DNA from: an uncultured Bacilli bacterium
Lineage (GTDB): Bacteria; Bacillota_I; Bacilli_A; RFN20; CAG-288
DNA: 42,225 bases
Reading direction: 5' to 3'
Assembly (NCBI GenBank): GCA_944332485.1
Contig: CALVKB010000008.1
Coordinates: 1 to 42,225, forward strand
Shown here: positions 33,326-42,157 of the stretch, one piece after another
Layout of the letters: every line of letters begins with the position of its first letter
Position numbering within the stretch: the first letter of the stretch is position 1
The notes under the pieces: model-generated
Database searches by the model: none
The model's input: the letters and a program-made list of their open reading frames with translations, nothing else
Told to the model about the DNA's origin: nothing
Program-made: the position numbers and the translations under genes

Positions 33326-34216
33326 TTATTTTAAGTATTTTTCAACTTTCTCTTTTACCGGTAACAATAATTCACGAATATCCTGATGAGCGAAATTTGA
33401 ACATCTCAATTCGAAAATGTGCTCCCATTCTTCTATTGAACAGGTGACAATAATACGAGCTTTCAATGCGTTGCAAAGAACACTTCGAGCTAAATCAGGT
33501 GTTGCACCTTCATTAATAAGTGAGAAATAAGCATCTGTTTCATGTTGAAAATAATCATCATAAATCTTCTTATGTTTTGAATAATCAACAGGTTTGATAA
33601 ATGTCAATTGATTTGAAAATTTGTTTTTTGTGTAGTTGCAGTATCTTGTAGATTCTTGAGCGAAAGCACACAATCTATGTCTGACAATCTCATGTGTAAC
33701 TCCGCGGTTTGTAACTAAAGCAAATGATAAAAATAGATGTACTTTTCTTTGTTGTAAAGAAAGTGTTGTTGGATCAACTTTCTCCAAATACTTATTCGAT
33801 TTCTTTATATTTAAATTCAAAGCTTCGTTGATCAACTTCAAAACATCATCATCGACACTTGACAAAAGAATCTCACCTAAGTTCACTTTGTTTTTCTCTT
33901 CACTTAAACAAAGTTCCATCGGTGTTCTTATTGAATAAGAGATGATATCTTCTGTTATCAAAATAAAACGATTGTTCAAGTTTATCAAATCTTTGAGAAG
34001 TTTTTTGCACTTCACTCTCATGACAAATTGATAATGCTCAAGCATTGCAAAGTGTTTGTTATTGATCAAACGTTTTAAAAAGGCGTAATTGTCATCGTAA
34101 TCTTTCTCTTTGACCTGATAGCAATTATGAGCGATCAAAGCTATCTTATTAATAGGATTTTTCTCCAAAATCTCCTCGTTTGATTGTTCAATCAAGACAT
34201 AGTTGTTGTTTTCCAT
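33326..34216 (-). CDS. thyX: Flavin-dependent thymidylate synthase ThyX
   Basis: Makes dTMP from dUMP with methylene-tetrahydrofolate and FAD. The signature RHRX7S is present as RHRLCAFAQES followed by TRY. Upstream is LEHYQFVMRVKC, where the family has a conserved H-x-x-F segment, and LVTNRGVTHEIVRHR. The body of the motif (CAFAQ) differs from the common ASxNE, so this is a diverged member. An in-frame GTG at 34225 overlaps the pheT stop, but AAAGGTG is better placed for the ATG at 34216 (296 residues). It sits after pheT in the ftsA operon. Confidence 0.87.
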   Translation of the reverse strand: MENNNYVLIEQSNEEILEKNPINKIALIAHNCYQVKEKDYDDNYAFLKRLINNKHFAMLEHYQFVMRVKCKKLLKDLINLNNRFILITEDIISYSIRTPMELCLSEEKNKVNLGEILLSSVDDDVLKLINEALNLNIKKSNKYLEKVDPTTLSLQQRKVHLFLSFALVTNRGVTHEIVRHRLCAFAQESTRYCNYTKNKFSNQLTFIKPVDYSKHKKIYDDYFQHETDAYFSLINEGATPDLARSVLCNALKARIIVTCSIEEWEHIFELRCSNFAHQDIRELLLPVKEKVEKYLK

Positions 34217-34217
34217 C

Positions 34218-36578
34218 TTACTCACCTTTCAATTTGATATTCAATGTTCGCTCGCAATTTTCAATGATCTTATTTGACATAAGTTTCAATTCTTCATCGG
34301 TGAATGTTTTTTCAAAATTCACGAACTCAACGTTCAAACCTATGGAAGTTTGATTATCATCCATCTTGAAATAGTCGAACAATTTGATTGAATTGATATT
34401 TTTACCGCATGTTTTTCTTATAACATCAATTATGTTGTTGAAACTGACATTATTATTGAGAATAAATGAGAAATCACGGCTGACTTTCGGATAAGATGAG
34501 ATAGGTTTCATCTTCTGTTGGTTCACTCTGACTTCCTGGAGTGAACTTAAATTCAACTCCATCAAGAAATATGGTTTTACCGAAGTTATCTTAGGACTGA
34601 CTAAACCGAATGTTCCAACAAGTTTGTTGTTGATAAAAACATCGGCTGATATTCCCTTATGGAAGAAATCATTAGTAGATGGTTTTAAAACATAACGGTT
34701 AGGTTCGATTTTATAAACATCCATAACACTTTCAAAAATACCCTTCATATCATAAAAGTCAAATTTATGGAATTCAAGTTTATCACGGTTAAATTTGAAG
34801 TTTGCCAAACCTACTGATAGTAAGTTTTTCACACCGTTTTTAGTATCGACGTTTGAAATTTCATACAAAGCAAGATCAGTATGACGGTGATTTACATTGT
34901 AGTTTAGAGTTTCGATCATACTTGGAAGTAAATCTGTTCTCACATACTCGTGATCAGCAGTCATCGGATTGGAAACGATGAATGGTTCTTCTTGCTTGAA
35001 GACTTGAACAAGTTCATGTTGTTGCTTACTTATCAATGTGAAGCAGACAATTTGATCTAAACCTAAGTTTGTCAAACGATTATGTAACTTTTTGATGTTG
35101 TGTTGTTCATCGGTCAAACTTCCGACAGTTATCGGCATCTTATCTAATGTCAAATTGATATTCCTGGCCATATAAAAGCGGAAGACTTCCTCTTCAATAT
35201 CGCATTGTTCAACTAAATCAGTTCTATCAATTGGGACAATGACATAGTTTTTATATAATTTGATTCTCAAACTTGAGAGTGCTTTTTTAACTTCTTCATA
35301 ACTGTAATTGGATCCTAAGCGATTGTTAAGCTTACTTATTGAGAAAGGGATTTTGTTTTTGAATGGTTTGAGCTTTGAGTATGATGAAATACTGACAACT
35401 TTAGCTTTCTTAAAAACCAATTTGCAAGTATTTATAAAAAGTGTTAAAGCTTCTTTTGTCAAATATGGATTGACCTTTTTGATAAATAAAGTTGAAGAAT
35501 CAGATATCAAATTGAGACGTTTTGATGTTAAACGGATATTTTGATGGAAGAAGTTAGCGGCTTCGATCAAAACATGTTTACTATTTTCATCACAAGCACA
35601 GTGTTCACCACCCATTATTCCACCAAGGCACTCAACATTATCATCAAACATAACACAAAGGTCGTTTTTCTGAATTTGATAATCCTTCTTATCCAAGGCT
35701 TTGAAGGTTGTTTCTACATCATCTCTGACGATGATATTTTTGTATTTACCTATCTTATCCAAATCATAAACGTGGATAGGTTGCCCTGTCATCTTCATGA
35801 CGAAGTTTCCAATATCAACTAAACAAGAGATGCTATTTACATTGCATTTTCTCAATACTTCCTGCAACCATTGAGGTGAGGTTTTATTTTCATCAATCTG
35901 CAATTCGACAAAATCCAATTTCTGACATTTACTTGTTGCAGATTTACAATTTCTTTTTAAAGGTAATTTTTCAAAATTGTAAAGTTTATCATCGATCAAC
36001 AATTTTCTATCAACTAATGAAGCAATCTCTTTTGCCATCCCGTAATATGACAAACAATCACTTCGATTGGCAAGAACATTGATATCAAGATAAACATCAT
36101 CAAATCCGAGAGTTTTAAAAACATCCTGTTTGCCAATTTCAACTTTTTCATCACATATGAAAATTCCATTTTTTATATCATCAGGATAATAAGAATCATC
36201 GATGTTCAATTCTTTAAGAGAACAACACATACCATATGACTTATAACCACGGATGGTACTTTCTTTGATAACGACATTGTTAGGTAAAACGCAGTTGACC
36301 ATCGCAAGGATAACTTTCACACCTTTTTTGACGTTTTTAGCACCGCAGACGATATCCAAAACTTCATTTCCGATATCAACTTTCAAAAGATGAAGATGAT
36401 CACTGTCGGGATGATCGATGCATTCGGTGACTAAACCTATTGCGAGATTATCGATTTTTTTGTTAAATTTAACATCTTCGACTTCAAATCCAGAGAATGT
36501 CAATCTTTCTTTCAAATATGAAATATCTATATTTTCCAAATCGACAAGTGTCTTTAATATATTCAAACTGAAGACCAT
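34218..36578 (-). CDS. pheT: Phenylalanyl-tRNA synthetase beta chain
   Basis: Beta subunit of the alpha2-beta2 enzyme; it carries editing and tRNA-binding functions. Domains in order: N-terminal helix (MVFSLNILKTLVDLENI), tRNA-binding OB domain (about 40-150, with HPDSDHLHLLKVDIG and IVCGAKNVKKGVKV), B3/B4 editing domain (about 220-400, with GGIMGGEHCACDE), B5, the inactive catalytic-like domain, and a C-terminal anticodon-binding ferredoxin-like domain (SYPKVSRDFSFIL). 786 residues is normal. It starts directly after pheS with GGGAG at the pheS stop. Confidence 0.96.
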   Translation of the reverse strand: MVFSLNILKTLVDLENIDISYLKERLTFSGFEVEDVKFNKKIDNLAIGLVTECIDHPDSDHLHLLKVDIGNEVLDIVCGAKNVKKGVKVILAMVNCVLPNNVVIKESTIRGYKSYGMCCSLKELNIDDSYYPDDIKNGIFICDEKVEIGKQDVFKTLGFDDVYLDINVLANRSDCLSYYGMAKEIASLVDRKLLIDDKLYNFEKLPLKRNCKSATSKCQKLDFVELQIDENKTSPQWLQEVLRKCNVNSISCLVDIGNFVMKMTGQPIHVYDLDKIGKYKNIIVRDDVETTFKALDKKDYQIQKNDLCVMFDDNVECLGGIMGGEHCACDENSKHVLIEAANFFHQNIRLTSKRLNLISDSSTLFIKKVNPYLTKEALTLFINTCKLVFKKAKVVSISSYSKLKPFKNKIPFSISKLNNRLGSNYSYEEVKKALSSLRIKLYKNYVIVPIDRTDLVEQCDIEEEVFRFYMARNINLTLDKMPITVGSLTDEQHNIKKLHNRLTNLGLDQIVCFTLISKQQHELVQVFKQEEPFIVSNPMTADHEYVRTDLLPSMIETLNYNVNHRHTDLALYEISNVDTKNGVKNLLSVGLANFKFNRDKLEFHKFDFYDMKGIFESVMDVYKIEPNRYVLKPSTNDFFHKGISADVFINNKLVGTFGLVSPKITSVKPYFLMELNLSSLQEVRVNQQKMKPISSYPKVSRDFSFILNNNVSFNNIIDVIRKTCGKNINSIKLFDYFKMDDNQTSIGLNVEFVNFEKTFTDEELKLMSNKIIENCERTLNIKLKGE

Positions 36579-36581
36579 ACT

Positions 36582-37616
36582 TTACTCTCCCTCTTTTGCA
36601 AATTGTTCCAAGAATTCAACGTTATTTGTGTAAATTCCCTTGATGTCATCTATGCCATATTTGAGCATTGCGATACGATCGATTCCAATACCAAAAGCGA
36701 AACCTTGATATTTTTTATCATCGAAATTGTTCAATCTTAAGACATTCGGGTGCACCATTCCAGAACCGAGAATTTCAATCCAACCGGTATCTTTACATAA
36801 AGAACAACCTTTCCCATTGCAATTGAAGCAAGAAACATCAACTTCCACCGATGGTTCAGTGAATGGGAAGTAACTTGGACGGAATCTGACCTCACGATTT
36901 TTACCAAACAGATGTCGTAAAAGTAAAGTTAATGTTTCCATCAAATTACCCATGCTGATATTTTTATCGATGACCAAACCTTCAACTTGACCAAATTGAT
37001 GCGAATGGGTGGCATCGTTATCACGGCGATAAACCTTTCCAGGGCAGATAATTTTGATAGGTACTTGCCCTTTAGCATCTTGCATAACATGGGCTTGAAC
37101 AGCCGATGTATGTGATCTTAACAATGTGTTTTGATTTATGAAAAAAGAATCCTGCATATCTCTAGCTGGATGATCTTTTGGAGTGTTCAACAATTCGAAA
37201 TTGAAATGATCCAACTCAACTTCCGGACCATCAGCAACTTTGTATCCCATGTTCAAGAAAAATTCGGTGATGTCATCAACTACAAGTTGAAATGGATTTT
37301 TCGCACCGAGTTTCTGTTTTCTACTTGGAAGTGAAATATCTATTTTTTCGTTTTCAATTCTTTGATTGATCTCCTCATAAAATTGTGAAAGTTCCTTCTG
37401 TTTGAGCTTATCTTCAACGCTCATCTTCATTTTGTTGATTCTCGCACCGATGGAGACTTTTTCCTCTTTTGTTAAGGATGCAAAAGAAGCGAAAATGGAG
37501 AGGAATATACCCTTTTTACTGAGATATTTATTTTTAATTCTCTCAATTTCCTCTTTGGATTTCGCGTTTTCAATTTCTTGCAATATTTCATCAAGATTCA
37601 AATTTTCTATATTCAT
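36582..37616 (-). CDS. pheS: Phenylalanyl-tRNA synthetase alpha chain
   Basis: Catalytic subunit of the Phe enzyme. After an N-terminal coiled coil (1-90) come the class II motifs: NTPKDHPARDMQDSFF, LRSHTSAVQ, RVYRRDNDATHSHQFGQVEGLVID and the final GFAFGIGIDRIAMLKYGI. 344 residues is the usual length. A cysteine-rich insert, CFNCNGKGCSLC (about 269-280), could bind zinc; similar inserts occur in PheS of other Firmicutes and Mollicutes. It lies 45 bases after the membrane protein gene and just before pheT. Confidence 0.96.
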   Translation of the reverse strand: MNIENLNLDEILQEIENAKSKEEIERIKNKYLSKKGIFLSIFASFASLTKEEKVSIGARINKMKMSVEDKLKQKELSQFYEEINQRIENEKIDISLPSRKQKLGAKNPFQLVVDDITEFFLNMGYKVADGPEVELDHFNFELLNTPKDHPARDMQDSFFINQNTLLRSHTSAVQAHVMQDAKGQVPIKIICPGKVYRRDNDATHSHQFGQVEGLVIDKNISMGNLMETLTLLLRHLFGKNREVRFRPSYFPFTEPSVEVDVSCFNCNGKGCSLCKDTGWIEILGSGMVHPNVLRLNNFDDKKYQGFAFGIGIDRIAMLKYGIDDIKGIYTNNVEFLEQFAKEGE

Positions 37617-37661
37617 AAATCACTCCTTAATCAAACAATATAAATTATATAACTATATTTA

Positions 37662-38552
37662 TTAATCGTACTGGTTAATCCTATTTTTCACTCGTGCATA
37701 AAGATAGCCATCATAGAGCTTTTCTATTTTCAAAGCCATCTTGGTATCGAAGTATTGGATGATGAGTTTTCCAACCTGATTGATGACAAAAAAAACACCC
37801 AAGCAGATAAAACCGGTCCATACAACACTTTCAAGTCCAAAAGTGAACGCTGACCAAACAATTGCACCAACTGTGACAAGTATCTGGCTTAGCATAACAA
37901 TCAAAGTAAATCGCATGAACGCTCTAGATCCACCTTGTTTTTTCACCGTTAATAAAACGCTTAATAAGGTGATAGCAATTCCAATCATAGAACCGAAAGT
38001 GGAGGTTAGGATGGTTGACATCATTTTAAATGAGCCTAATGCTAGCGTGTTTATTGCAGTTTTTGTGATAGCTGTCACTGGTGTTTGCAATGATTTCATC
38101 ATCAAATAATCTTTATTCAAAGTGTTAGGCAATGAAACGATACTTCGTTTTTTAGCCAAACTGAATATGAATATCTCATTTGGATTTTTCTTGTTGAGCA
38201 TCAACAATCGATTGTGACGATCGATGAATTCCGAGATAGATTCATATTTTCCTGAGGCGATAGGAATTATCTTTGTTATCGAATTTAACTCCATCTCACT
38301 ACGATTAGCGGAGATGATTTTAATGTTCTCATTGTATTTGTAATTTTCAATAACCAAAGATGAACCGGAATCGATGAATTCCTTTTTCTCCTCTTGTTCA
38401 TTTTTTTTCTCATCTTCGAAGAATAATCCGTCATTTTTCAATGGTTTCATCGAGAATAATGTTTTCTCGGCTTTCTCCATTATGGTTGAAATTTGACTGT
38501 AATCTTCCCTCCCCTTTGATAAGATTTTGTTGAATATTCGGGAGGTTGTCAT
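37662..38552 (-). CDS. Unknown membrane protein in the ftsZ operon
   Basis: 296 residues. The N-terminal 150 are soluble and charged, with an acidic run EDEKKNEQEEKKEF (46-59). The C-terminal half holds about four hydrophobic helices (about 163-175, 182-203, 213-236, 243-265), then a basic end ARVKNRINQYD. I recognise no family. Its start overlaps the stop of the coiled-coil gene by 4 bases (ATGA), so it is translated with that gene and ftsZ. A division or membrane-shaping role is a guess from context alone. Confidence 0.75.
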   Translation of the reverse strand: MTTSRIFNKILSKGREDYSQISTIMEKAEKTLFSMKPLKNDGLFFEDEKKNEQEEKKEFIDSGSSLVIENYKYNENIKIISANRSEMELNSITKIIPIASGKYESISEFIDRHNRLLMLNKKNPNEIFIFSLAKKRSIVSLPNTLNKDYLMMKSLQTPVTAITKTAINTLALGSFKMMSTILTSTFGSMIGIAITLLSVLLTVKKQGGSRAFMRFTLIVMLSQILVTVGAIVWSAFTFGLESVVWTGFICLGVFFVINQVGKLIIQYFDTKMALKIEKLYDGYLYARVKNRINQYD

Positions 38553-39376
38553 TTCTTGGTGACCTCCAAAACTAATTTGGAGATGACATATTTATCATCA
38601 TTGTCCAACCTATTGAAAATATAAGAGTAAACATAGTTGTAATATTCGTTACTCTCTTTGTAAAGTTTATTGACGTCCAAAGACAACAATTTATCGACTA
38701 AAAAGGTCTTATACTCAGAAAAGTGCTTGATGAATTTTCTTTTATTTTTGATGAATTCCTCGTAAACTTCATGCAGATTATCAATCGCCATCAAGTTGTA
38801 CTCCTTCAAGGCTATTTGATTGAATTTATCGGTCAATTGTTGAATTTTATTGGCGTAATTATCGATCAAATTGTCGTAAAGGATTCTCTCATCATCGGAT
38901 AATGAAAGAACATCGAGATCCTTTTCAAGTTTTCTGACAGAATTTAGGACAATTGAGAATTCCTTCTCATTGTTGACATCATCCAAAGCGAGAAGCTTCT
39001 CTTTCAAGCCATCCAAGATATCCTGATTTTTTAAATTGATCTGCTGTTTTTCCTTCTCGATTGTTTTCAAATCTTCGTTTTTATAAGCTTCTTTGATCTC
39101 ATCAAATTTGTTCTTTAAGATCTTGAGCTGATCAAGTTTACTTTGATTCAATTTTCTTTGGGCTTTATAACGATCCAAACATACTTCGATGTCTTCAAGC
39201 ATCTTTTTATAATCTTGAATTTTCAAAGAACCTATCAATTTCTCGGCGATATTTATGTAATCGGAAAGATACACGATATCGCTTGGTTTGTTATGGCACA
39301 AAGATGCGATTATATCCAAAGCATCGATATAATTTTTCTCTTCAACTAATTTTTTAAAATCTCTATGTTCAAACAT
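38549..39376 (-). CDS. Unknown helical protein directly after ftsZ
   Basis: 275 residues, strongly helical and charged. A likely coiled coil runs from about 60 to 130 (KAQRKLNQSKLDQLKILKNKFDEIKEAYKNEDL), with further amphipathic helices to the end. No signal peptide or membrane helix is visible. The gene begins one base after the ftsZ stop and overlaps the next gene by four bases. I know no match. Pairing with a membrane protein next to ftsZ suggests a partner of the Z ring or its membrane anchor; this is inference from position. Confidence 0.75.
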   Translation of the reverse strand: MFEHRDFKKLVEEKNYIDALDIIASLCHNKPSDIVYLSDYINIAEKLIGSLKIQDYKKMLEDIEVCLDRYKAQRKLNQSKLDQLKILKNKFDEIKEAYKNEDLKTIEKEKQQINLKNQDILDGLKEKLLALDDVNNEKEFSIVLNSVRKLEKDLDVLSLSDDERILYDNLIDNYANKIQQLTDKFNQIALKEYNLMAIDNLHEVYEEFIKNKRKFIKHFSEYKTFLVDKLLSLDVNKLYKESNEYYNYVYSYIFNRLDNDDKYVISKLVLEVTKK

Positions 39377-39377
39377 A

Positions 39378-40460
39378 TTACTTATTCTCCATCTTTATTG
39401 TTTTTAAAAACTCAGGAACAATATCCAACAAATCATCATCTTCATTTATTTGTTCATCGATATTGCTGTGTAAATTGACATTCGCATTGACCCTTGATAA
39501 TTCGATATCCTGGGAGTTATCATCAATTTTCACATAATCGGTGGCGATCAAATATAAATTAATCTCATCTTTTAAATTGTCATCCAATTCAAATCCGAAG
39601 ATAACATCAAGTTTTGTCTTGGAGATATTTTTAAAATATGTGACACATTTATCAACATCATCCAAAGATATATCTGAACTGCCCTTGACATTCAAAATGA
39701 TCGTTTGTGCATTTTTGATGCTGTATTCAAGCAAAGGGTTATATGAGCATAATTTTGCTGCTTCGATGATCTTATTCTTACCTTTGGCATGAGATTTATT
39801 TATCATCGTGAGTTTTTTATTTTCCATAGAATGTTTTATATCGGCAAAATCCAAATTCAAAACACCGGTTGTTTTCAAAACTGACAATATTGTTTTGATT
39901 GAATCAACCAAAACTGCGTCACTAGCTCTAAATGAGTCATTAAGGGAACTTTCCCCCATTGAAAACATTATATTGTCGTTGGAGATGATGACGATGTTAT
40001 CGGTGTATTTATTCAATTCAACAATACCAAACTGTGCTTTTTTACGTCTGGTATCTCCTTCAAATTTGAATGGGGTTGTGACAATGGATATAACCAAACA
40101 ATTTTTAGATTTGGCGAGTTTTGCAATTTCACTAGAAGCTCCAGTACCAGTTCCGCCACCCATACCACAGGTGATAAAAACGATATCGACATTATCAAAA
40201 ATATAACTCAATTTATCCAAGTCTGCGATGGCACATTGTTTTCCTATCTCTGGATCACCACCACAACCGAAGCCTTTTGTTATACTCTCACCTATCAAAA
40301 TTTTGTTTTTTATAGGTGATTTATCCATCTGTTGCTTATCAGTGTTGATTGCAAAAATTTCCAAGTTTTCCAAATTTTCTTTTTCCAAACTTGCACACAT
40401 ATTCATGCCAGCTCCGCCTATACCAAGGCAGACAAATTTCATGTTTCTATTTTCCATCAT
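39378..40460 (-). CDS. ftsZ: Cell division protein FtsZ
   Basis: Tubulin-like GTPase forming the Z ring. GTP site: LGIGGAGMN (12-20), the tubulin signature GMGGGTGTG (99-107), and TTPFKFEGDTRRKKA. The T7 catalytic loop is intact as N202-x-D204-x-x-D207 (NLDFADIK). The sequence is diverged, especially in the C-terminal GTPase-activating half. A short acidic linker leads to DIVPEFLK (346-353), which resembles the conserved tail peptide that binds FtsA and SepF. 360 residues is typical. The start overlaps the stop of the ftsA-like gene as ATGA, with AGAGGTG upstream. Confidence 0.93.
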   Translation of the reverse strand: MMENRNMKFVCLGIGGAGMNMCASLEKENLENLEIFAINTDKQQMDKSPIKNKILIGESITKGFGCGGDPEIGKQCAIADLDKLSYIFDNVDIVFITCGMGGGTGTGASSEIAKLAKSKNCLVISIVTTPFKFEGDTRRKKAQFGIVELNKYTDNIVIISNDNIMFSMGESSLNDSFRASDAVLVDSIKTILSVLKTTGVLNLDFADIKHSMENKKLTMINKSHAKGKNKIIEAAKLCSYNPLLEYSIKNAQTIILNVKGSSDISLDDVDKCVTYFKNISKTKLDVIFGFELDDNLKDEINLYLIATDYVKIDDNSQDIELSRVNANVNLHSNIDEQINEDDDLLDIVPEFLKTIKMENK

Positions 40461-41569
40461 AAATCACCTCTTAAAATATGATCAGATTTATTATTTTCAA
40501 ATAAATTTGAATTCTTTTGTAAAATCAAAGCTCCTAATGAAGAATAAGAATGATAATTTCTAGCTCCGAGAATATCAAGTTTGAAGACTTTGCATCTTTG
40601 TAGATTATTCTCAGATATCAAATCTATAAAATGAGGAAAGTGAACACCATCACCGAATAAATATGTTGTTTCTTCATCTTGATTCAAATATTTTTTCATT
40701 TCATCAAAAAGTGATTTGTAAAAAGGAACAAGCATATTGTTCAAGTCATTCAAATGGATATTTTCCATAACTTGAATATTGTAAATAAAACTGTTGCATA
40801 AGCCGTAATGATTTATCAAAAAATCAGTCTTCTGTGAATCTATTTTAAAAACATCCATGATGTTCTTTTTTAAATCAAACAAACTTGTGGAAAGTTTCGA
40901 TATATTGGTTATTGCTCCATTTTCAACTTTCGATATATAGGAAACCATCATATCAAAATCGCAGATGTTGAATGAATGGGTGTTGGTTAAAGTCTTGATC
41001 AAGTTCATCTTACAAACATTCGCTGGGTATATATTGCTTATTTTGATATTCAAACTTCGTTCAAGATTTTTGATCTTCGTATAGTAGTCACGATCGATTC
41101 GATATATATTGTAATTGACATTGAAGACATTGAAATTTTTCAACTTCATAAAATTATCAATTACCATACCATTAGAATGTAAAATAACATTGTCCAAACA
41201 GATATTTTGAAAACCATCGTATTTGTCAGAATCCAAAATGAAAGAATACAATGATTTTGAAAAATTCTTATTCATAGTGAACTCTTTAACGCTCAAAACT
41301 TTGTTGTTTGAATTTGCAACAACGTTTGGTGAATTTATGATGATAGTCGCCTCTTGAAAGCTAATTTGAATGTCGTTTTCAAGTTTTTTTAGCATATCAT
41401 TGATGATGTTTATTGTCGCATCATCAAATTTATAATAATTTTCACTTAAATCATATTGCAAATCTCTCTCGATAAAATCCAAAGTGAAAATTTCCTGTCC
41501 GTAGATGTATCCGGCGAATAAACTTACATAGTTGGAATTTATCTCAATAAAAAGTTTGTATGAATTCAT
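40457..41569 (-). CDS. Degenerate FtsA-like protein
   Basis: 370 residues encoded immediately before ftsZ, the usual place of ftsA. Traces of the actin-like FtsA fold remain: the opening strand IEINSNYVSLFAGYIYG (8-24) for phosphate loop 1, ICDFDMMVSYISKVENGAI (202-220) for phosphate loop 2 with Asp204 kept, YLFGDGVHFPHFIDLI (303-318) for the adenosine motif, and SSLGALIL (342-349) near the end. The glycines and threonines that hold ATP phosphates are lost in both loops, and no clear amphipathic membrane helix ends the protein. It probably still tethers FtsZ but may not bind ATP. No Shine-Dalgarno is visible before the ATG, unusual for this window. Confidence 0.65.
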   Translation of the reverse strand: MNSYKLFIEINSNYVSLFAGYIYGQEIFTLDFIERDLQYDLSENYYKFDDATINIINDMLKKLENDIQISFQEATIIINSPNVVANSNNKVLSVKEFTMNKNFSKSLYSFILDSDKYDGFQNICLDNVILHSNGMVIDNFMKLKNFNVFNVNYNIYRIDRDYYTKIKNLERSLNIKISNIYPANVCKMNLIKTLTNTHSFNICDFDMMVSYISKVENGAITNISKLSTSLFDLKKNIMDVFKIDSQKTDFLINHYGLCNSFIYNIQVMENIHLNDLNNMLVPFYKSLFDEMKKYLNQDEETTYLFGDGVHFPHFIDLISENNLQRCKVFKLDILGARNYHSYSSLGALILQKNSNLFENNKSDHILRGDL

Positions 41570-41618
41570 AGAGATATTTTAATAAATTTAATATACATAT
41601 ACAATTTAATATAAAATC

Positions 41619-41643
41619 AAAAAAGGCTAGCACAAACTAGCCC
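41619..41643 (-). terminator. Terminator of the last gene in the window
   Basis: On the minus strand GGCTAG and CTAGCC pair around TTTGTG and are followed by six T residues. It separates the 41673-42080 gene from the ftsA operon, whose promoter must lie in the AT-rich 50 bases that follow; I cannot fix that promoter. Confidence 0.85.
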
Positions 41644-41672
41644 TATTATCATAAAAATACTTGTTAAATGAA

Positions 41673-42080
41673 CTATCTGAGAGAATTGATGATCTCTTGA
41701 CGAATTTGCTCAATTGTCTCAGGATTGTATCTTTGTAAACAATATTTTGCACGATCTCTGACATCATCTAAATCGGAGAATGTCTCGTCAGGAATCAAAA
41801 TGGATTTTGAATTATCCTCTTCAAACAAAACGATAAAATAGAACTCGTGTTTATCCAACTCTTTCAAGAATTCTTTTCTCTCTTCGGAAAGTTGTTGATT
41901 CTCTGGATTCAAACAAACAGGTTTGCTCATCAAAACATAGGCAAAACGTCTTGGGGTGATATCCTTTAAGACGAATCTTGCTTTGGCACCTTGTGCCAAA
42001 TCGCAATCCGGTTCTCTGAATTCATTAAAATAATCTTCAACAGTTAAGTCTAAATTAGGAAATAATTCACTAAATTTCAT
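41673..42080 (-). CDS. Unknown soluble protein
   Basis: 135 residues, acidic, starting MKFSELFPNLDLTVEDYFNEF. No signal peptide, membrane helix or known motif is visible. The middle (KARFVLKDITPRRFAYVLMSKPVCLNP and EFYFIVLFEED) looks like a small alpha/beta domain, and the end (RDRAKYCLQRYNPETIEQIRQEIINSL) is helical. GAGGT precedes the ATG by 8 bases. It is monocistronic, with its own terminator and its own -10 box. Codon use matches its neighbours. Confidence 0.75.
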   Translation of the reverse strand: MKFSELFPNLDLTVEDYFNEFREPDCDLAQGAKARFVLKDITPRRFAYVLMSKPVCLNPENQQLSEERKEFLKELDKHEFYFIVLFEEDNSKSILIPDETFSDLDDVRDRAKYCLQRYNPETIEQIRQEIINSLR

Positions 42081-42103
42081 TTTATATTACCTCACACATA
42101 TAA

Positions 42104-42157
42104 ATTATATCACTTTTTATAATGGTGTTATTTAGAATGAAAAATATGTGTTATTTA
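42104..42157 (-). promoter_or_regulatory. -10 box and 10-base direct repeats upstream of the last gene
   Basis: On the minus strand TATAAT lies at 42109-42104. There is no consensus -35. Instead, two copies of GTGTTATTTA (plus strand, 42125-42134 and 42148-42157) lie 23 bases apart, the first covering the -35 position. The arrangement fits binding of an activator on one face of the helix. The rest of the stretch to 42225 is AT-rich with no gene seen. Confidence 0.4.
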
